64,000 bases of DNA from Flavobacterium pallidum (GTDB taxonomy: Bacteria; Bacteroidota; Bacteroidia; Flavobacteriales; Flavobacteriaceae): positions 1,178,001 through 1,242,000 of the forward strand of contig NZ_CP029187.1 of assembly GCF_003097535.1 (NCBI RefSeq). Reading direction: 5' to 3'. Positions 28,339-36,860 of the stretch are shown here, piece by piece (the first letter of the stretch is position 1; each line of letters starts with the position of its first letter). The translations under genes and the position numbers were made by a program. Under the pieces are notes generated by a model. That model was not told where the DNA came from. It did not search any database and saw only the letters and a list, made by a program, of their open reading frames with translations.

Positions 28339-28808
28339 GGTTGTATTGAAATAACTTTTTGGACTCCATTGAAAATTATTTTGACGGTTTTGCGATCGCC
28401 ATCCTTTATCGTGATCCCTTTTTCCTGGATTCCTTTCTTCATCAGGAATGTGGCGCCGTCAATCGTCAGCATGTATACCTTCGTTTTTTCTTTGACATCC
28501 GAAACAATCCCTTTATACCTGACCTCGGGCCATTGCAATCCCTGTGATGCAGTTTTCTTTTTAAACCCGCCCGTATGGGCTGCCCTGCCATTATCTGCTG
28601 AAAGTATTTTGCCTAAAAAGGGATCTCTTGGATTTATATCGATTAAAATCGCATTTTTTTTCATGACAGGCAGTGGCCGCAATGTAAGTTCGGGCATTTT
28701 GTCTGTTACATTATCGGCGTCGCCATAATTGAATAATTGATATACAATCAGCCCCCAGATCCCAATAACGACCGGAAGCAGGATATATATGCTTTTTTTG
28801 CTGTTCAT
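28335..28808 (-). CDS. GspC/PilP-like inner-membrane protein
   Basis: A 157-residue protein with one N-terminal membrane helix (about 7-27, IYILLPVVIGIWGLIVYQLF) and a periplasmic part. The segment NPRDPFLGK followed by RYKGIVSD...YMLTIDG..FLMKKGIQEKGITIKDGDRKTVKIIF has the layout of the HR domain of GspC and PilP, which binds the N0 domain of the secretin. This supplies the link between the inner-membrane platform and the GspD encoded at 51799-53952. It overlaps the GspK-like gene by four bases. Confidence 0.65.
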   Translation of the reverse strand: MNSKKSIYILLPVVIGIWGLIVYQLFNYGDADNVTDKMPELTLRPLPVMKKNAILIDINPRDPFLGKILSADNGRAAHTGGFKKKTASQGLQWPEVRYKGIVSDVKEKTKVYMLTIDGATFLMKKGIQEKGITIKDGDRKTVKIIFNGVQKVISIQP

Positions 28809-28810
28809 CG

Positions 28811-29752
28811 CTAATTAACGGTAAAACTGAATGCGCTGCTGGAATTGCTGACATTACCAGCTGCGTCAAATGACTTCACTTTCCAGTAATATGTCCCTGA
28901 TGGCAGCGTCAGGACGTAAGGACTAGCAGACTGTGTCTTTGATTGCAATAAGGTCTGGGCGGCATTTGTATAAATATAGATGCTGTCCTTTTCTGCGCTG
29001 CCCCCGGAGAACGCACTGTTCCATTCAAACGAAACTTCAGGTTCCTGCGACGGGTCTGCATTTTCGGGCTTGACAAGCACGGGAGTCGCCGGCGGGGTAA
29101 GATCAACCATTATTGCGCGCGATGAGTACAGCGTATTTTCGGCACCATTGCTTGCCCTGACTTTCCAATTAAATGAACCCTCAGGAAAAGTAAAAGCATA
29201 GTTCGTATTTGCAGTGGTTTGGTCCAGGAGGATGGTATTGGAGTTGTCGTATACCTGTACCTGGTAATTCATTGACCCCAGTATAGGCTGCCAGGTTAAA
29301 TTCTGATTTGATGCATTGGTCACCAGATTGTTGGAAGGGCTTGACAGCGCAACAGCATTATCCTGAAAATTGTCATTGCTCACAATTTCGAAAGAACGTG
29401 TCGCATAATTAGTATGGTAGGCACTATTGACTGCCCGTACCCTCCATTGGTAATGGCCAATGACCAACTGCTGGGTAAATGAGGTATTGGTTACGGTGGT
29501 GTCCAGGACAATCTGTAAAGGGTCAGTGAAATTTGGTTTGGCAATCTCAAGCTGATATCCGGAAGCTTTATTAACGGCATTCCAGCTAAAGGTGATTCCT
29601 GTAGAATTAAATTGTGTATTGTCTCCTGGAGCGACAAGGGTGATTTCGCTATCTGAAATATCTTCCTCCATGATGATTTCACTGCACGAAAAAAGTAATA
29701 TGCCAGCGACTGACAATATGATGGATTTACGTAATAATGCCCGGTATGCCAT
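28811..29752 (-). CDS. Lipoprotein with three fibronectin III-like domains
   Basis: A 313-residue lipoprotein (lipobox LLFSC near residue 23) with three related FnIII/Ig-like units of about 90 residues, each with a SWNAV/TWQPI/EWNSA strand and a Y-x-WRV/NWKV/YWKVK strand. It sits two bases from the GspC-like gene inside the minus-strand secretion operon. It could be an outer-membrane accessory or pilotin-like factor of the secretion machine, but that is inference from position only. Confidence 0.7.
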   Translation of the reverse strand: MAYRALLRKSIILSVAGILLFSCSEIIMEEDISDSEITLVAPGDNTQFNSTGITFSWNAVNKASGYQLEIAKPNFTDPLQIVLDTTVTNTSFTQQLVIGHYQWRVRAVNSAYHTNYATRSFEIVSNDNFQDNAVALSSPSNNLVTNASNQNLTWQPILGSMNYQVQVYDNSNTILLDQTTANTNYAFTFPEGSFNWKVRASNGAENTLYSSRAIMVDLTPPATPVLVKPENADPSQEPEVSFEWNSAFSGGSAEKDSIYIYTNAAQTLLQSKTQSASPYVLTLPSGTYYWKVKSFDAAGNVSNSSSAFSFTVN

Positions 29753-29756
29753 AGTC

Positions 29757-30485
29757 TTACATTTTGAATAGGTTTTTATTCCTTTCCTTTTCTTTAACTT
29801 TCGAAAAGGTATTTCCCTCGCAGGAATGGCATTCTGTGATAATGTTTGCCAAATACCAATTGCTTTTTTTATTCAGGGACCAACAGCATTTACTTAACTC
29901 ATAACCTACAATAACACCTTGCTGTAAGTCTATCACATCAGTTTTTTTATTTGCCTTGAATAACTGCAGGGAATATTTATGATCTTGTTCATTGATGAGG
30001 TAATAGGAGTCTGCCTGTCGTATTTTGGCTATGTTTTCCAGAGAGAGCGTCGTTGCAATTCCTGTCACGAGTCGGGCGTTTTCAGTGTTTTTCAGAAAGT
30101 CCACGATGCTTTTGTTGGCCTCTGAGTTTATCTCATCCACATAGCCCCGTAAATCGAGGATGCGTATGACGGCCATTTCAGGCTTAAACTTTAAACTGTC
30201 GGCAAAATTGATTTTGGCTTTACCCTGATCGCCTGCGACTTTTTTCTGGTAGGCTTTGTTAAAGGTTTTGGTAAATGGAGAAATGACAACCTCAACCCTT
30301 ACTTTGTTATCTATAATGGGAAATGCATAGGTAAGGAAATCGTTTTTAAAGAGGGTGTTTTTTTGCAGCCCGGCACTTCCAATTTCAGTATTGGCATCGG
30401 AAACTGTAAAATTTGAATGGTTCACAGTGACAGTCTTACACGAAAGCAAAGCCACCGCTAAGCCCAGGATAACATATTTTGTCAT
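29757..30485 (-). CDS. Lipoprotein of unknown function, first gene of the minus-strand secretion operon
   Basis: A 242-residue protein starting MTKYVILGLAVALLSC, a lipobox signal. I do not recognise the family. It ends with a cysteine-rich stretch (KCCWSL then ECHSCEGN), which may bind a metal or form disulfides. It lies 4 bases from the FnIII-like lipoprotein and is the first gene of the seven-gene minus-strand cluster that ends with GspF. The intergenic region to the divergent DUF2059 gene (30486-30678) probably holds the operon promoter. Confidence 0.65.
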   Translation of the reverse strand: MTKYVILGLAVALLSCKTVTVNHSNFTVSDANTEIGSAGLQKNTLFKNDFLTYAFPIIDNKVRVEVVISPFTKTFNKAYQKKVAGDQGKAKINFADSLKFKPEMAVIRILDLRGYVDEINSEANKSIVDFLKNTENARLVTGIATTLSLENIAKIRQADSYYLINEQDHKYSLQLFKANKKTDVIDLQQGVIVGYELSKCCWSLNKKSNWYLANIITECHSCEGNTFSKVKEKERNKNLFKM

Positions 30486-30678
30486 TAATCTCTTGTTTTT
30501 GTAAAAATAGATAATTCTGAATGTGAATTTACTTTTAAATAAAAAAATTATCTCATTACGGCAGCAGCTGTTTTATTCCAAATGCAGTATCTGCTTTTCA
30601 AAAAAAACTGATGGAAATATAAATTTCCCGAGAACCCATTTTTTTATATATTTAGCTTTTAATTAAAATAATCCGACT

Positions 30679-31089
30679 ATGTACAGATTAATCGTGTTGT
30701 TGTGCTTTACGCTGATTTCCCACACCATTCATGCACAGGATGATTCTAAAAAAGAAGCTTTGAAATTGATTGAGGTCAGTGGCGCAAAAGTCCAGATGCA
30801 GATGGTTAAAAATCAACTGCTCAAATATGTCCCGAAGGTGAAGCAGGCAGCGTTCCTGTCAGATTATGAAGCTTCGCTGCCGCAATTATATGATAGTTAT
30901 GCTGATGTATACCTGAAATTGTATACTCCTGATGAGATCAAGACGATGATTGCTTTTTATGAAAGCCCTGTCGGAAAAAAAATGTATGCAAATGCCTCCG
31001 AGATGTCCCAGCGGTCGCAAGCTTTACAGGAGGTATGGATTGTGAAGTTGCAGGGCCTGGTGCAGAAATATCAATCCGGTACTGATTAA
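30679..31089 (+). CDS. DUF2059 family exported protein
   Basis: A 136-residue protein with a signal peptide (MYRLIVLLCFTLISHTIHA) and the DUF2059 pattern YTPDEIKTMIAFYESPVGKKMY near residues 92-113. The family is small, helical and periplasmic or outer-membrane associated, with no agreed function. It stands alone on the plus strand between the secretion operon and the Rhs region and converges on the 31123-31524 gene. Confidence 0.85.
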   Translation: MYRLIVLLCFTLISHTIHAQDDSKKEALKLIEVSGAKVQMQMVKNQLLKYVPKVKQAAFLSDYEASLPQLYDSYADVYLKLYTPDEIKTMIAFYESPVGKKMYANASEMSQRSQALQEVWIVKLQGLVQKYQSGTD

Positions 31090-31122
31090 ATTTTCGGGTA
31101 TTGGTTTAATGATCCGGATTGG

Positions 31123-31524
31123 TTATTTCGGATATTGGACAATCCACTTTATGTTGTTTAGCTCGCTGAGCGTGTATTGATTGATTGTAACTTTATCGCT
31201 TTTCATCATATTGTCAATATTGTTTTTTTTAATATCGTCAATAATAGCGCTTTCTGTCGGCTTATAAAATACCAGGTAAAGTATATTGCCTGCAGCATTT
31301 TCCTCAAGCGGGCCGATTATTGGGCTTCTCCTTAGCGGAGAATCTTGATCATGGCTTTCTATCGTCCCGCCGGCCGATACCCTGTAATATCCTTCCTTTC
31401 CATTGATTATCGTCTCATAGCTCACTTGTTCGTCCGAATTGTTCCTTATGACCAACTGGTCTTTATTATAATGGCAACTGCTGGCCAACACTGTGAAACA
31501 TAATAATAATATCGCTTTTTTCAT
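31123..31524 (-). CDS. Small lipoprotein downstream of Rhs A, candidate immunity protein
   Basis: A 133-residue lipoprotein (MKKAILLLCFTVLASSC). An alternative ATG nine bases upstream (31533) is possible; the chosen one gives a standard basic signal start. I do not recognise the family. It is 194 bases downstream of Rhs A, on the same strand, in the position where the other Rhs gene has its own small lipoprotein. That context, and a periplasm-facing location able to meet an exported toxin, make it a candidate immunity protein to the metallopeptidase-like tail of Rhs A. Direct evidence is lacking. Confidence 0.6.
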   Translation of the reverse strand: MKKAILLLCFTVLASSCHYNKDQLVIRNNSDEQVSYETIINGKEGYYRVSAGGTIESHDQDSPLRRSPIIGPLEENAAGNILYLVFYKPTESAIIDDIKKNNIDNMMKSDKVTINQYTLSELNNIKWIVQYPK

Positions 31525-31718
31525 ACTGAGCATTGTATGTATTTGAAATGAAATTATGTCTTACCATTGTAATGATAAGACATAGTAAATATAATGTTTT
31601 TTCGTCGTATTGCAATTGAAGGACGAGGAGCGGTTCAAGTTATTTCCTCCGAATTTTCACAAAAAGCTTGTTTGTCAGCCGGTCATAAACCGGTCCAGAA
31701 GTTAAACCTACCACTCAT

Positions 31719-34700
31719 CTAGAAGATAATCCTATTGTCATCAAAGAAAAACCTCGGGTTACTCTGATCGTGTTCCCCTGTATATATATACCATAAAGTA
31801 TTTGCGGATTTTTCATGATAATGCTGCTCCGATCCTTTGTCGCTGGAATGCATCACGCTTGGTATGACGACCGCTGCAATGTATAGTCCCGGCCCTAAGA
31901 TGCGATATTGTAATGCGTGGCCTGGTTCGTGGGTGTTATAATAAGGGTCTTCAGATCCGGTCAATCCCGGTTTGGTTCCTTTAGTTGGATATAGTACAAA
32001 ACTTCCCGGAGTTACTGCGCCTTGTCCATTAAGGAAACTGGTTTCCCATTCCGGAACGCCATAATGGTAACCTCTGAACCTCAGCCAGTCAAATCCGATA
32101 TTGGTCTTAAAGTTCAGTGTAGTGTGCCTGTTGAACCATTGATATTTTTCTAATAATTTCCTGGCCAGGCTACCGCTTGACGATTTCTTATCATGATATT
32201 TGATTACGGGCAGTCCAACCTCATCGAGGTTGTATACGGTTTTGTCAGCATTCCATCCGGACCCTTTATTTAAAAACCCATCTTTATATTTAATTCCGAA
32301 ATTTCTGGAAGGATCCATGTTGTCAACGTTAGGATTTGAAATTACGGTGCCTTTAAACCCTCCGGCTACCCAACTCAGGAATGCGCCAAGTTTGGTTTCA
32401 TACCCTCCATCCGGATCGATGTTTACGGCAGGGTTGTTACCCATACCGAGGTAAGGGGAGAAGTGCTGCCCATACGGGTCAGGCGACATCCACCTTCCGA
32501 GCCTTCCGTCCCAGAGCCTTAGCTTGAAGGCCTCCATTTCGGTGGACTGGTCGATTTCCTGTCCCTGGAATGCATACCTGTATGCATTGGCCGAATTCCT
32601 TCCGGCAAGTTGCTCCCCGAACGGGTAGTAATCGGCGAAGGCGTTCATTGCCACGTTGTTTGGATATGGGTTGCCTGTTTTTTGTATTACTGCCCTGACG
32701 TTGCCCAGATGGTCCGTGATTTCGTAATTCCTTACCTCAGGGTTCGGCGATACGGCCTTCATGCATATCCCCAGCCTTGAGATACCATAGATGGGCATCT
32801 CCTTCTGTACGACCGACGATGGGCTCGATGCGAGGCTGGTATAGAGTGCCATGAGGTTCCCGCTGAGGTCCGATACGTAATAGTCGGTGCTGTATAGGTT
32901 GGCCGTCCCTGTTGTGAAGTTCTCCTTTTTGATGCGCTGCCCCTGCTCGTTGTAATAGATCCGCATTACGGGGAATGCCGATGCGAAGGACAGGTTGCCT
33001 TTCCTTACTTCGGTGACCAGGCCCTGTGTGTTGTAGGTGTAATGGGTGGTCTCGCTTTTGTCGAGTGTCATCTGCCCGAGGGCATTGTATACATAATTGC
33101 CTGCGGCCTGCGGATTGATGTCGTTGACATAGGAGGTGCTGGTTACTGCATCTGTGACGCTGGCGAGCTGGTTGGTCCCTGTGGTGGGGTAGTTGTATGT
33201 CAGGTTGTCGACGACCACTGCGGTACTGTTGGTGCGCTGGAGCTTTGTTATGTTGCCGTTTGGATCGTACTCGAGGGCTTTTTCCTGATATTGGTCCGGG
33301 TATGTCGGGTTGGGCGTGATGACCCCCGAGGCATTGGTGAGCCCGAAGGCTGACGAGGTGAGGTAATTGTTCTTGTCGTAGTTGTAAAGGTACGCCTTCT
33401 GCTGTGCCGTTACGGACCCTGTCTGCCAGTCCATCAGCGAATTCTTTGTGGCCGATCTGGTGGCCTTGATGTTGCCGTTGTAATCAGGGGTTATGCTTGG
33501 CGAGGTGATGATGTTTGTACCTGCCCTGTTGTAGTCACCGGCATAGTAATCGATGGACATCCCGAAGAGGTCCGGTACGACATTGGCATTTGGTGTGCCC
33601 GGAACCCCGTCCCGTCCGGGATCCTTTAGTTGCTCAAGGCTGGGGTGGTTGATGCTCTTTAGGCTTCCCCCGAGGGTATAGACATAATCCATCCCCTGTG
33701 CGCCCTGTGCGATATTTACCCTCTTGAGCTCCCCCGTTTTGTAATAGGTGTATTCAGCCTCCGTGGAAAGGGGGTTGTTGCCCGAGGCGGTTTCTACTTT
33801 GGAAAGCAGGCCGTTCACGGTGTAGGTGTATTGATGTGTAAAACGTTCCCCGGTATTGTTTTTCTGGTAGGTCACTTTTGCGATATTCCCTTTATGGTCA
33901 AATTCGTAGTCGATTGTTTTTACGACAGGAACATTTCCGCTGCCTTCAATGCCTCGGATATATTTCGCCATCCATTCTTTCCTGTTAAAAATATCATAGC
34001 TAAACCAACTGATGGCATCGACAGTTCCCGGAATTGTGCTGGACTCATCATATATCACGGCGACCATACCCGTTACATTATGCTGTGTGTAACTTGGTGC
34101 CAACGCCGCTAAAGTGAGATTGGACGGTATCTGAATTGATGCTAACGCATTATTATCAGCATAGTCATAAATTACAAATGACCTCTCGCTTCTTGTTGTT
34201 CCGCTTAAAGAAGCTGTATTGTCAGCATTTGCCTCAGCGTCTGTCCATATTGTTGCATTGCCTGATAGCACGCCGCTTTCGACGGGCCTTCCGTAATCGT
34301 CATAGTTGGTGTAGGAGACCTGGTTGGATGCTGCCTGCAGCGCATTTTGGGAATACCTGATGAGTCCGTCCCTGCGGTAGGCGTATCTAGTGGTTCCCTT
34401 GTCCGGATTGACGGATTGTATGACCTTTCCGGCGGTGTTGTAGGTGTAGCTTGTGGCAAAATTGGGTGACCCCATATAGGAAGGCACCGCCGATATGGCC
34501 ACCGTTGCTGGGTTTGCCGGGTATGCTGCCTTAAACCCGTTAGGCTGTATTGTTTTCCTGAGCCGCCCGACCTTGTCGTATATATTTAGCGCATAGTCAT
34601 AATAATTGACCTTGTAGGCTATGCCCTTTGCCCCGTATGAGGTGGTTACGATGCTACCCGATGTACCTACATATGTCTTTGCGTCCGTGGTTGGGATTGC

Positions 34701-36368
34701 CTTTGCCGCCACGCGGTATGCATGCCCGCCAGTGAGCGGAGTCGCTGCAATACTGCCTGTCTTAAGGTCATATACGTCGTATAGGGCATCGCCTCCCAGC
34801 AGGGTGATGTCCGAGGGCTGTATGCCTGAAGGGATGTGCACATCTATATATCCCTGTGTACCGATTACTGATATTACCGGATATGGATTGACTGAATTTG
34901 AGGCCCCGGCCCTTGCACTGGCCAACACCTTGCCTTCCCCATCGGTGAATGACACCGACTCGTTGCCGTTGGCATCTACCTTTACGGCTTTATAAAAACG
35001 TGTAACGACCTCTTCATATCCGCTGTTCACGGGGCCGTCGAAAAAGTCCCTCCCGAAGGCATAGTACATCTCCTGGGCTGCAGGGACGGTATAGGAGTAG
35101 CCGGTCTTCCATTCCCCTGCGACCTGGTTTCCGCCCACCGTGCTGATGATCTTGCCGGGGTTGAGCTTGTCGTAATTGGCTTCGCTGTAAGGCTGCTGGG
35201 CCGTTGGCTGGTATGGCTCGATGGTATTGCTGTTGGCGTAATAGGTGTCCAGTGCGACGGACTTCACGATGGGGTTTGAAAGGAAGTTCATCTTCTCGAA
35301 CTCAAAACAGGAGATCGCCGGATAGGATTCCCTGTATTTGCGTCCCATGCCGTCATAAATGGTTTCGGTTCCCCATATGATGTTGTTGTTGAAGTCCTGG
35401 GTCAGTGAAACGGAGGGCTTGCCCAGGGCATCGAAATAATTCCTGGATTGCCCGTCGAGATCTCCGGTCTTGATGTCAAACGACATCGATTCCTTATAGT
35501 TCTGCTCATTGGAGTAGTTATGCACATAATACAGGTACGGGTCTATAGGATGTAACGGAACGTTCAAGCCTGCGGGCAGCGCCATCGGTGTGGCGAGCCC
35601 TACCCCGAAGGATACGCCGCTGTTGGTGTAAAAACTGTTCGGGTCGTTGCGGTAGATCACGTTGCGGAACTGGTTTGTCTGCACCTCTACCCATGCACCC
35701 GGCGCAGGCCATGACATAAATATATATATATACCCAATCTCGCCATTGAAGAAATATCCGTTGGCATTGTCTATCTTAGGCTGTATCTCGATCGTGTATC
35801 CCCCGACATCCATGTAATCAAGGGCATGTTCACGGCTGGTGCTGCCGTTAAGGTACGATACCTCGTCAGCGATTTTTCCCTGTGGGGTGACCAGTGTGAC
35901 CTTGTCGACCTCGTTGAAGAGTACCATACGGTTTTGCAGGATGATGTCCTGCTCCGGATTGGTTATGTTTGGCAGTGGGAAGAGTTCCAGGAATTTCTGC
36001 CGGCCTCCGATGACGCTCTGGGTCCCGAATCCCGGTGCATAAAACCCATTGTAGGTGATGATCTTGAAGCCCCCGGGCTGTATGATCAGGTTGTTGCCCT
36101 GCCCGTCGGTGGTGTTGAATGTGTAGGAGGTGTGGTTGTCATCTATGCGCCAGCCGTTCAGGTCGATGGGCGTATCGGAGGAATTGTAAAGCTCGATGTA
36201 TTCGCCGAAGGAATGGAAACGGGCCTCGATGTCCTCACAATAGTGGGTGTCGAAATAAATCTCTGAGACCACGACCCCGCCATAGCCTGAGGTAAGGCAT
36301 TGCTGTCCATGGGACCTAAGGCCAAGGAACAACGCCAGTAAAAATATTATCTGAAACTTATTTTTCAT
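31719..36368 (-). CDS. Rhs/YD-repeat protein A with HExxH-type C-terminal tail
   Basis: A 1549-residue exported protein: signal peptide (to SHGQQ, about residue 22), lamin-tail-like domain (about 25-200, YIELYNSSDTPIDLNGWRID), DUF6443-like and YD-repeat region, and an RHS core ending LRLWDGRLGRWMSPDPYGQ ... NIDPDGG at residue 1322. After that junction a 227-residue tail follows that is unrelated to the tail of Rhs B. It holds HEPGH (1480-1484) and EKSAN (Glu1519), a layout expected for a zinc metallopeptidase-like domain. No T9SS sorting domain is present. The first 1322 residues are nearly identical to Rhs B except for a block at about 730-863. I infer a polymorphic toxin or effector. Confidence 0.88.
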   Translation of the reverse strand: MKNKFQIIFLLALFLGLRSHGQQCLTSGYGGVVVSEIYFDTHYCEDIEARFHSFGEYIELYNSSDTPIDLNGWRIDDNHTSYTFNTTDGQGNNLIIQPGGFKIITYNGFYAPGFGTQSVIGGRQKFLELFPLPNITNPEQDIILQNRMVLFNEVDKVTLVTPQGKIADEVSYLNGSTSREHALDYMDVGGYTIEIQPKIDNANGYFFNGEIGYIYIFMSWPAPGAWVEVQTNQFRNVIYRNDPNSFYTNSGVSFGVGLATPMALPAGLNVPLHPIDPYLYYVHNYSNEQNYKESMSFDIKTGDLDGQSRNYFDALGKPSVSLTQDFNNNIIWGTETIYDGMGRKYRESYPAISCFEFEKMNFLSNPIVKSVALDTYYANSNTIEPYQPTAQQPYSEANYDKLNPGKIISTVGGNQVAGEWKTGYSYTVPAAQEMYYAFGRDFFDGPVNSGYEEVVTRFYKAVKVDANGNESVSFTDGEGKVLASARAGASNSVNPYPVISVIGTQGYIDVHIPSGIQPSDITLLGGDALYDVYDLKTGSIAATPLTGGHAYRVAAKAIPTTDAKTYVGTSGSIVTTSYGAKGIAYKVNYYDYALNIYDKVGRLRKTIQPNGFKAAYPANPATVAISAVPSYMGSPNFATSYTYNTAGKVIQSVNPDKGTTRYAYRRDGLIRYSQNALQAASNQVSYTNYDDYGRPVESGVLSGNATIWTDAEANADNTASLSGTTRSERSFVIYDYADNNALASIQIPSNLTLAALAPSYTQHNVTGMVAVIYDESSTIPGTVDAISWFSYDIFNRKEWMAKYIRGIEGSGNVPVVKTIDYEFDHKGNIAKVTYQKNNTGERFTHQYTYTVNGLLSKVETASGNNPLSTEAEYTYYKTGELKRVNIAQGAQGMDYVYTLGGSLKSINHPSLEQLKDPGRDGVPGTPNANVVPDLFGMSIDYYAGDYNRAGTNIITSPSITPDYNGNIKATRSATKNSLMDWQTGSVTAQQKAYLYNYDKNNYLTSSAFGLTNASGVITPNPTYPDQYQEKALEYDPNGNITKLQRTNSTAVVVDNLTYNYPTTGTNQLASVTDAVTSTSYVNDINPQAAGNYVYNALGQMTLDKSETTHYTYNTQGLVTEVRKGNLSFASAFPVMRIYYNEQGQRIKKENFTTGTANLYSTDYYVSDLSGNLMALYTSLASSPSSVVQKEMPIYGISRLGICMKAVSPNPEVRNYEITDHLGNVRAVIQKTGNPYPNNVAMNAFADYYPFGEQLAGRNSANAYRYAFQGQEIDQSTEMEAFKLRLWDGRLGRWMSPDPYGQHFSPYLGMGNNPAVNIDPDGGYETKLGAFLSWVAGGFKGTVISNPNVDNMDPSRNFGIKYKDGFLNKGSGWNADKTVYNLDEVGLPVIKYHDKKSSSGSLARKLLEKYQWFNRHTTLNFKTNIGFDWLRFRGYHYGVPEWETSFLNGQGAVTPGSFVLYPTKGTKPGLTGSEDPYYNTHEPGHALQYRILGPGLYIAAVVIPSVMHSSDKGSEQHYHEKSANTLWYIYTGEHDQSNPRFFFDDNRIIF
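32404..36368 (-). repeat. Large direct repeat, copy A (Rhs shell)
   Basis: About 3.97 kb nearly identical to 37573-41537. Only scattered substitutions are visible outside the internal block 33782-34182 (for example Ala versus Thr in LGGDALY/LGGDTLY, and third-base changes). Both copies have the same length from start codon to DPDGG junction. Confidence 0.92.
33782..34182 (-). other. Internal variable block of Rhs A
   Basis: About 400 bp (residues 730-863) that is strongly diverged from the equivalent block of Rhs B, while the DNA on both sides is nearly identical. Divergence falls from the N-terminal to the C-terminal end of the block: the first 60 residues share little, while DYEFDHKGNI and NNTGERFTHQY are kept. 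It begins after the shared TTRSER. Confidence 0.85.
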
Positions 36369-36412
36369 TATCTCCGGATTATTAACAGAAACATGGATTT
36401 AATATATTTATG

Positions 36413-36859
36413 CTATTCTGCTTTTATGAATTCGTATTTATGCATATCATCAGGATCTCCAATCCAAGTAAACACCTGCAAGGGTTTCTCTCGCGTGCCA
36501 CCTTGGATTTCGAAAGTGATATCAATCTTATGGCTGCGTCGCTTTCCGTCTTCAATATAGGTTTTATCGATGCCAAAATTACTGTAAAGCGCTTCGCTGT
36601 GTAATCGTAAACTGTAATCCCCGTCGTTTTTTACTAACTGCCATTTGCCGCTAAAATCAATGGCTTTCCCGTTATCTTCATTTGAATCTAACTTTCCGAT
36701 ATCTACCTGTTTGGCAATATAGGTGCCGTCAGTATTTAGTTTTATTACAGCATTGTCGGATGAAGATTTCCAGATTCCCACAAAATCTGCCTTTGCCATA
36801 ACTCCGGTGCAGGCTGATAGGATTGAAAATAAAAAACCGGCAATTATGATTTTCTTCAT
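36413..36859 (-). CDS. Lipocalin-like small lipoprotein, candidate immunity protein for Rhs B
   Basis: A 148-residue lipoprotein (MKKIIIAGFLFSILSAC) with a lipocalin-like pattern: VGIWKSSSDNAVIKLNTDGTY, FSGKWQLVKNDGDYSLRL and VFTWIGDPDDMHKYEF. It starts one base after the stop of Rhs B and ends 44 bases before Rhs A, exactly where an immunity gene belongs in a toxin-immunity pair. Membrane anchoring would let it meet a toxin in the periplasm. The immunity role is inferred from position. Confidence 0.72.
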   Translation of the reverse strand: MKKIIIAGFLFSILSACTGVMAKADFVGIWKSSSDNAVIKLNTDGTYIAKQVDIGKLDSNEDNGKAIDFSGKWQLVKNDGDYSLRLHSEALYSNFGIDKTYIEDGKRRSHKIDITFEIQGGTREKPLQVFTWIGDPDDMHKYEFIKAE

Positions 36860-36860
36860 T

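Noticed and set aside
35717..35733. (TA)n microsatellite in both Rhs genes as a phase-variation site
   Set aside because: The short TA run encodes YIYIF in both copies with the same length; there is no sign of length change between copies.
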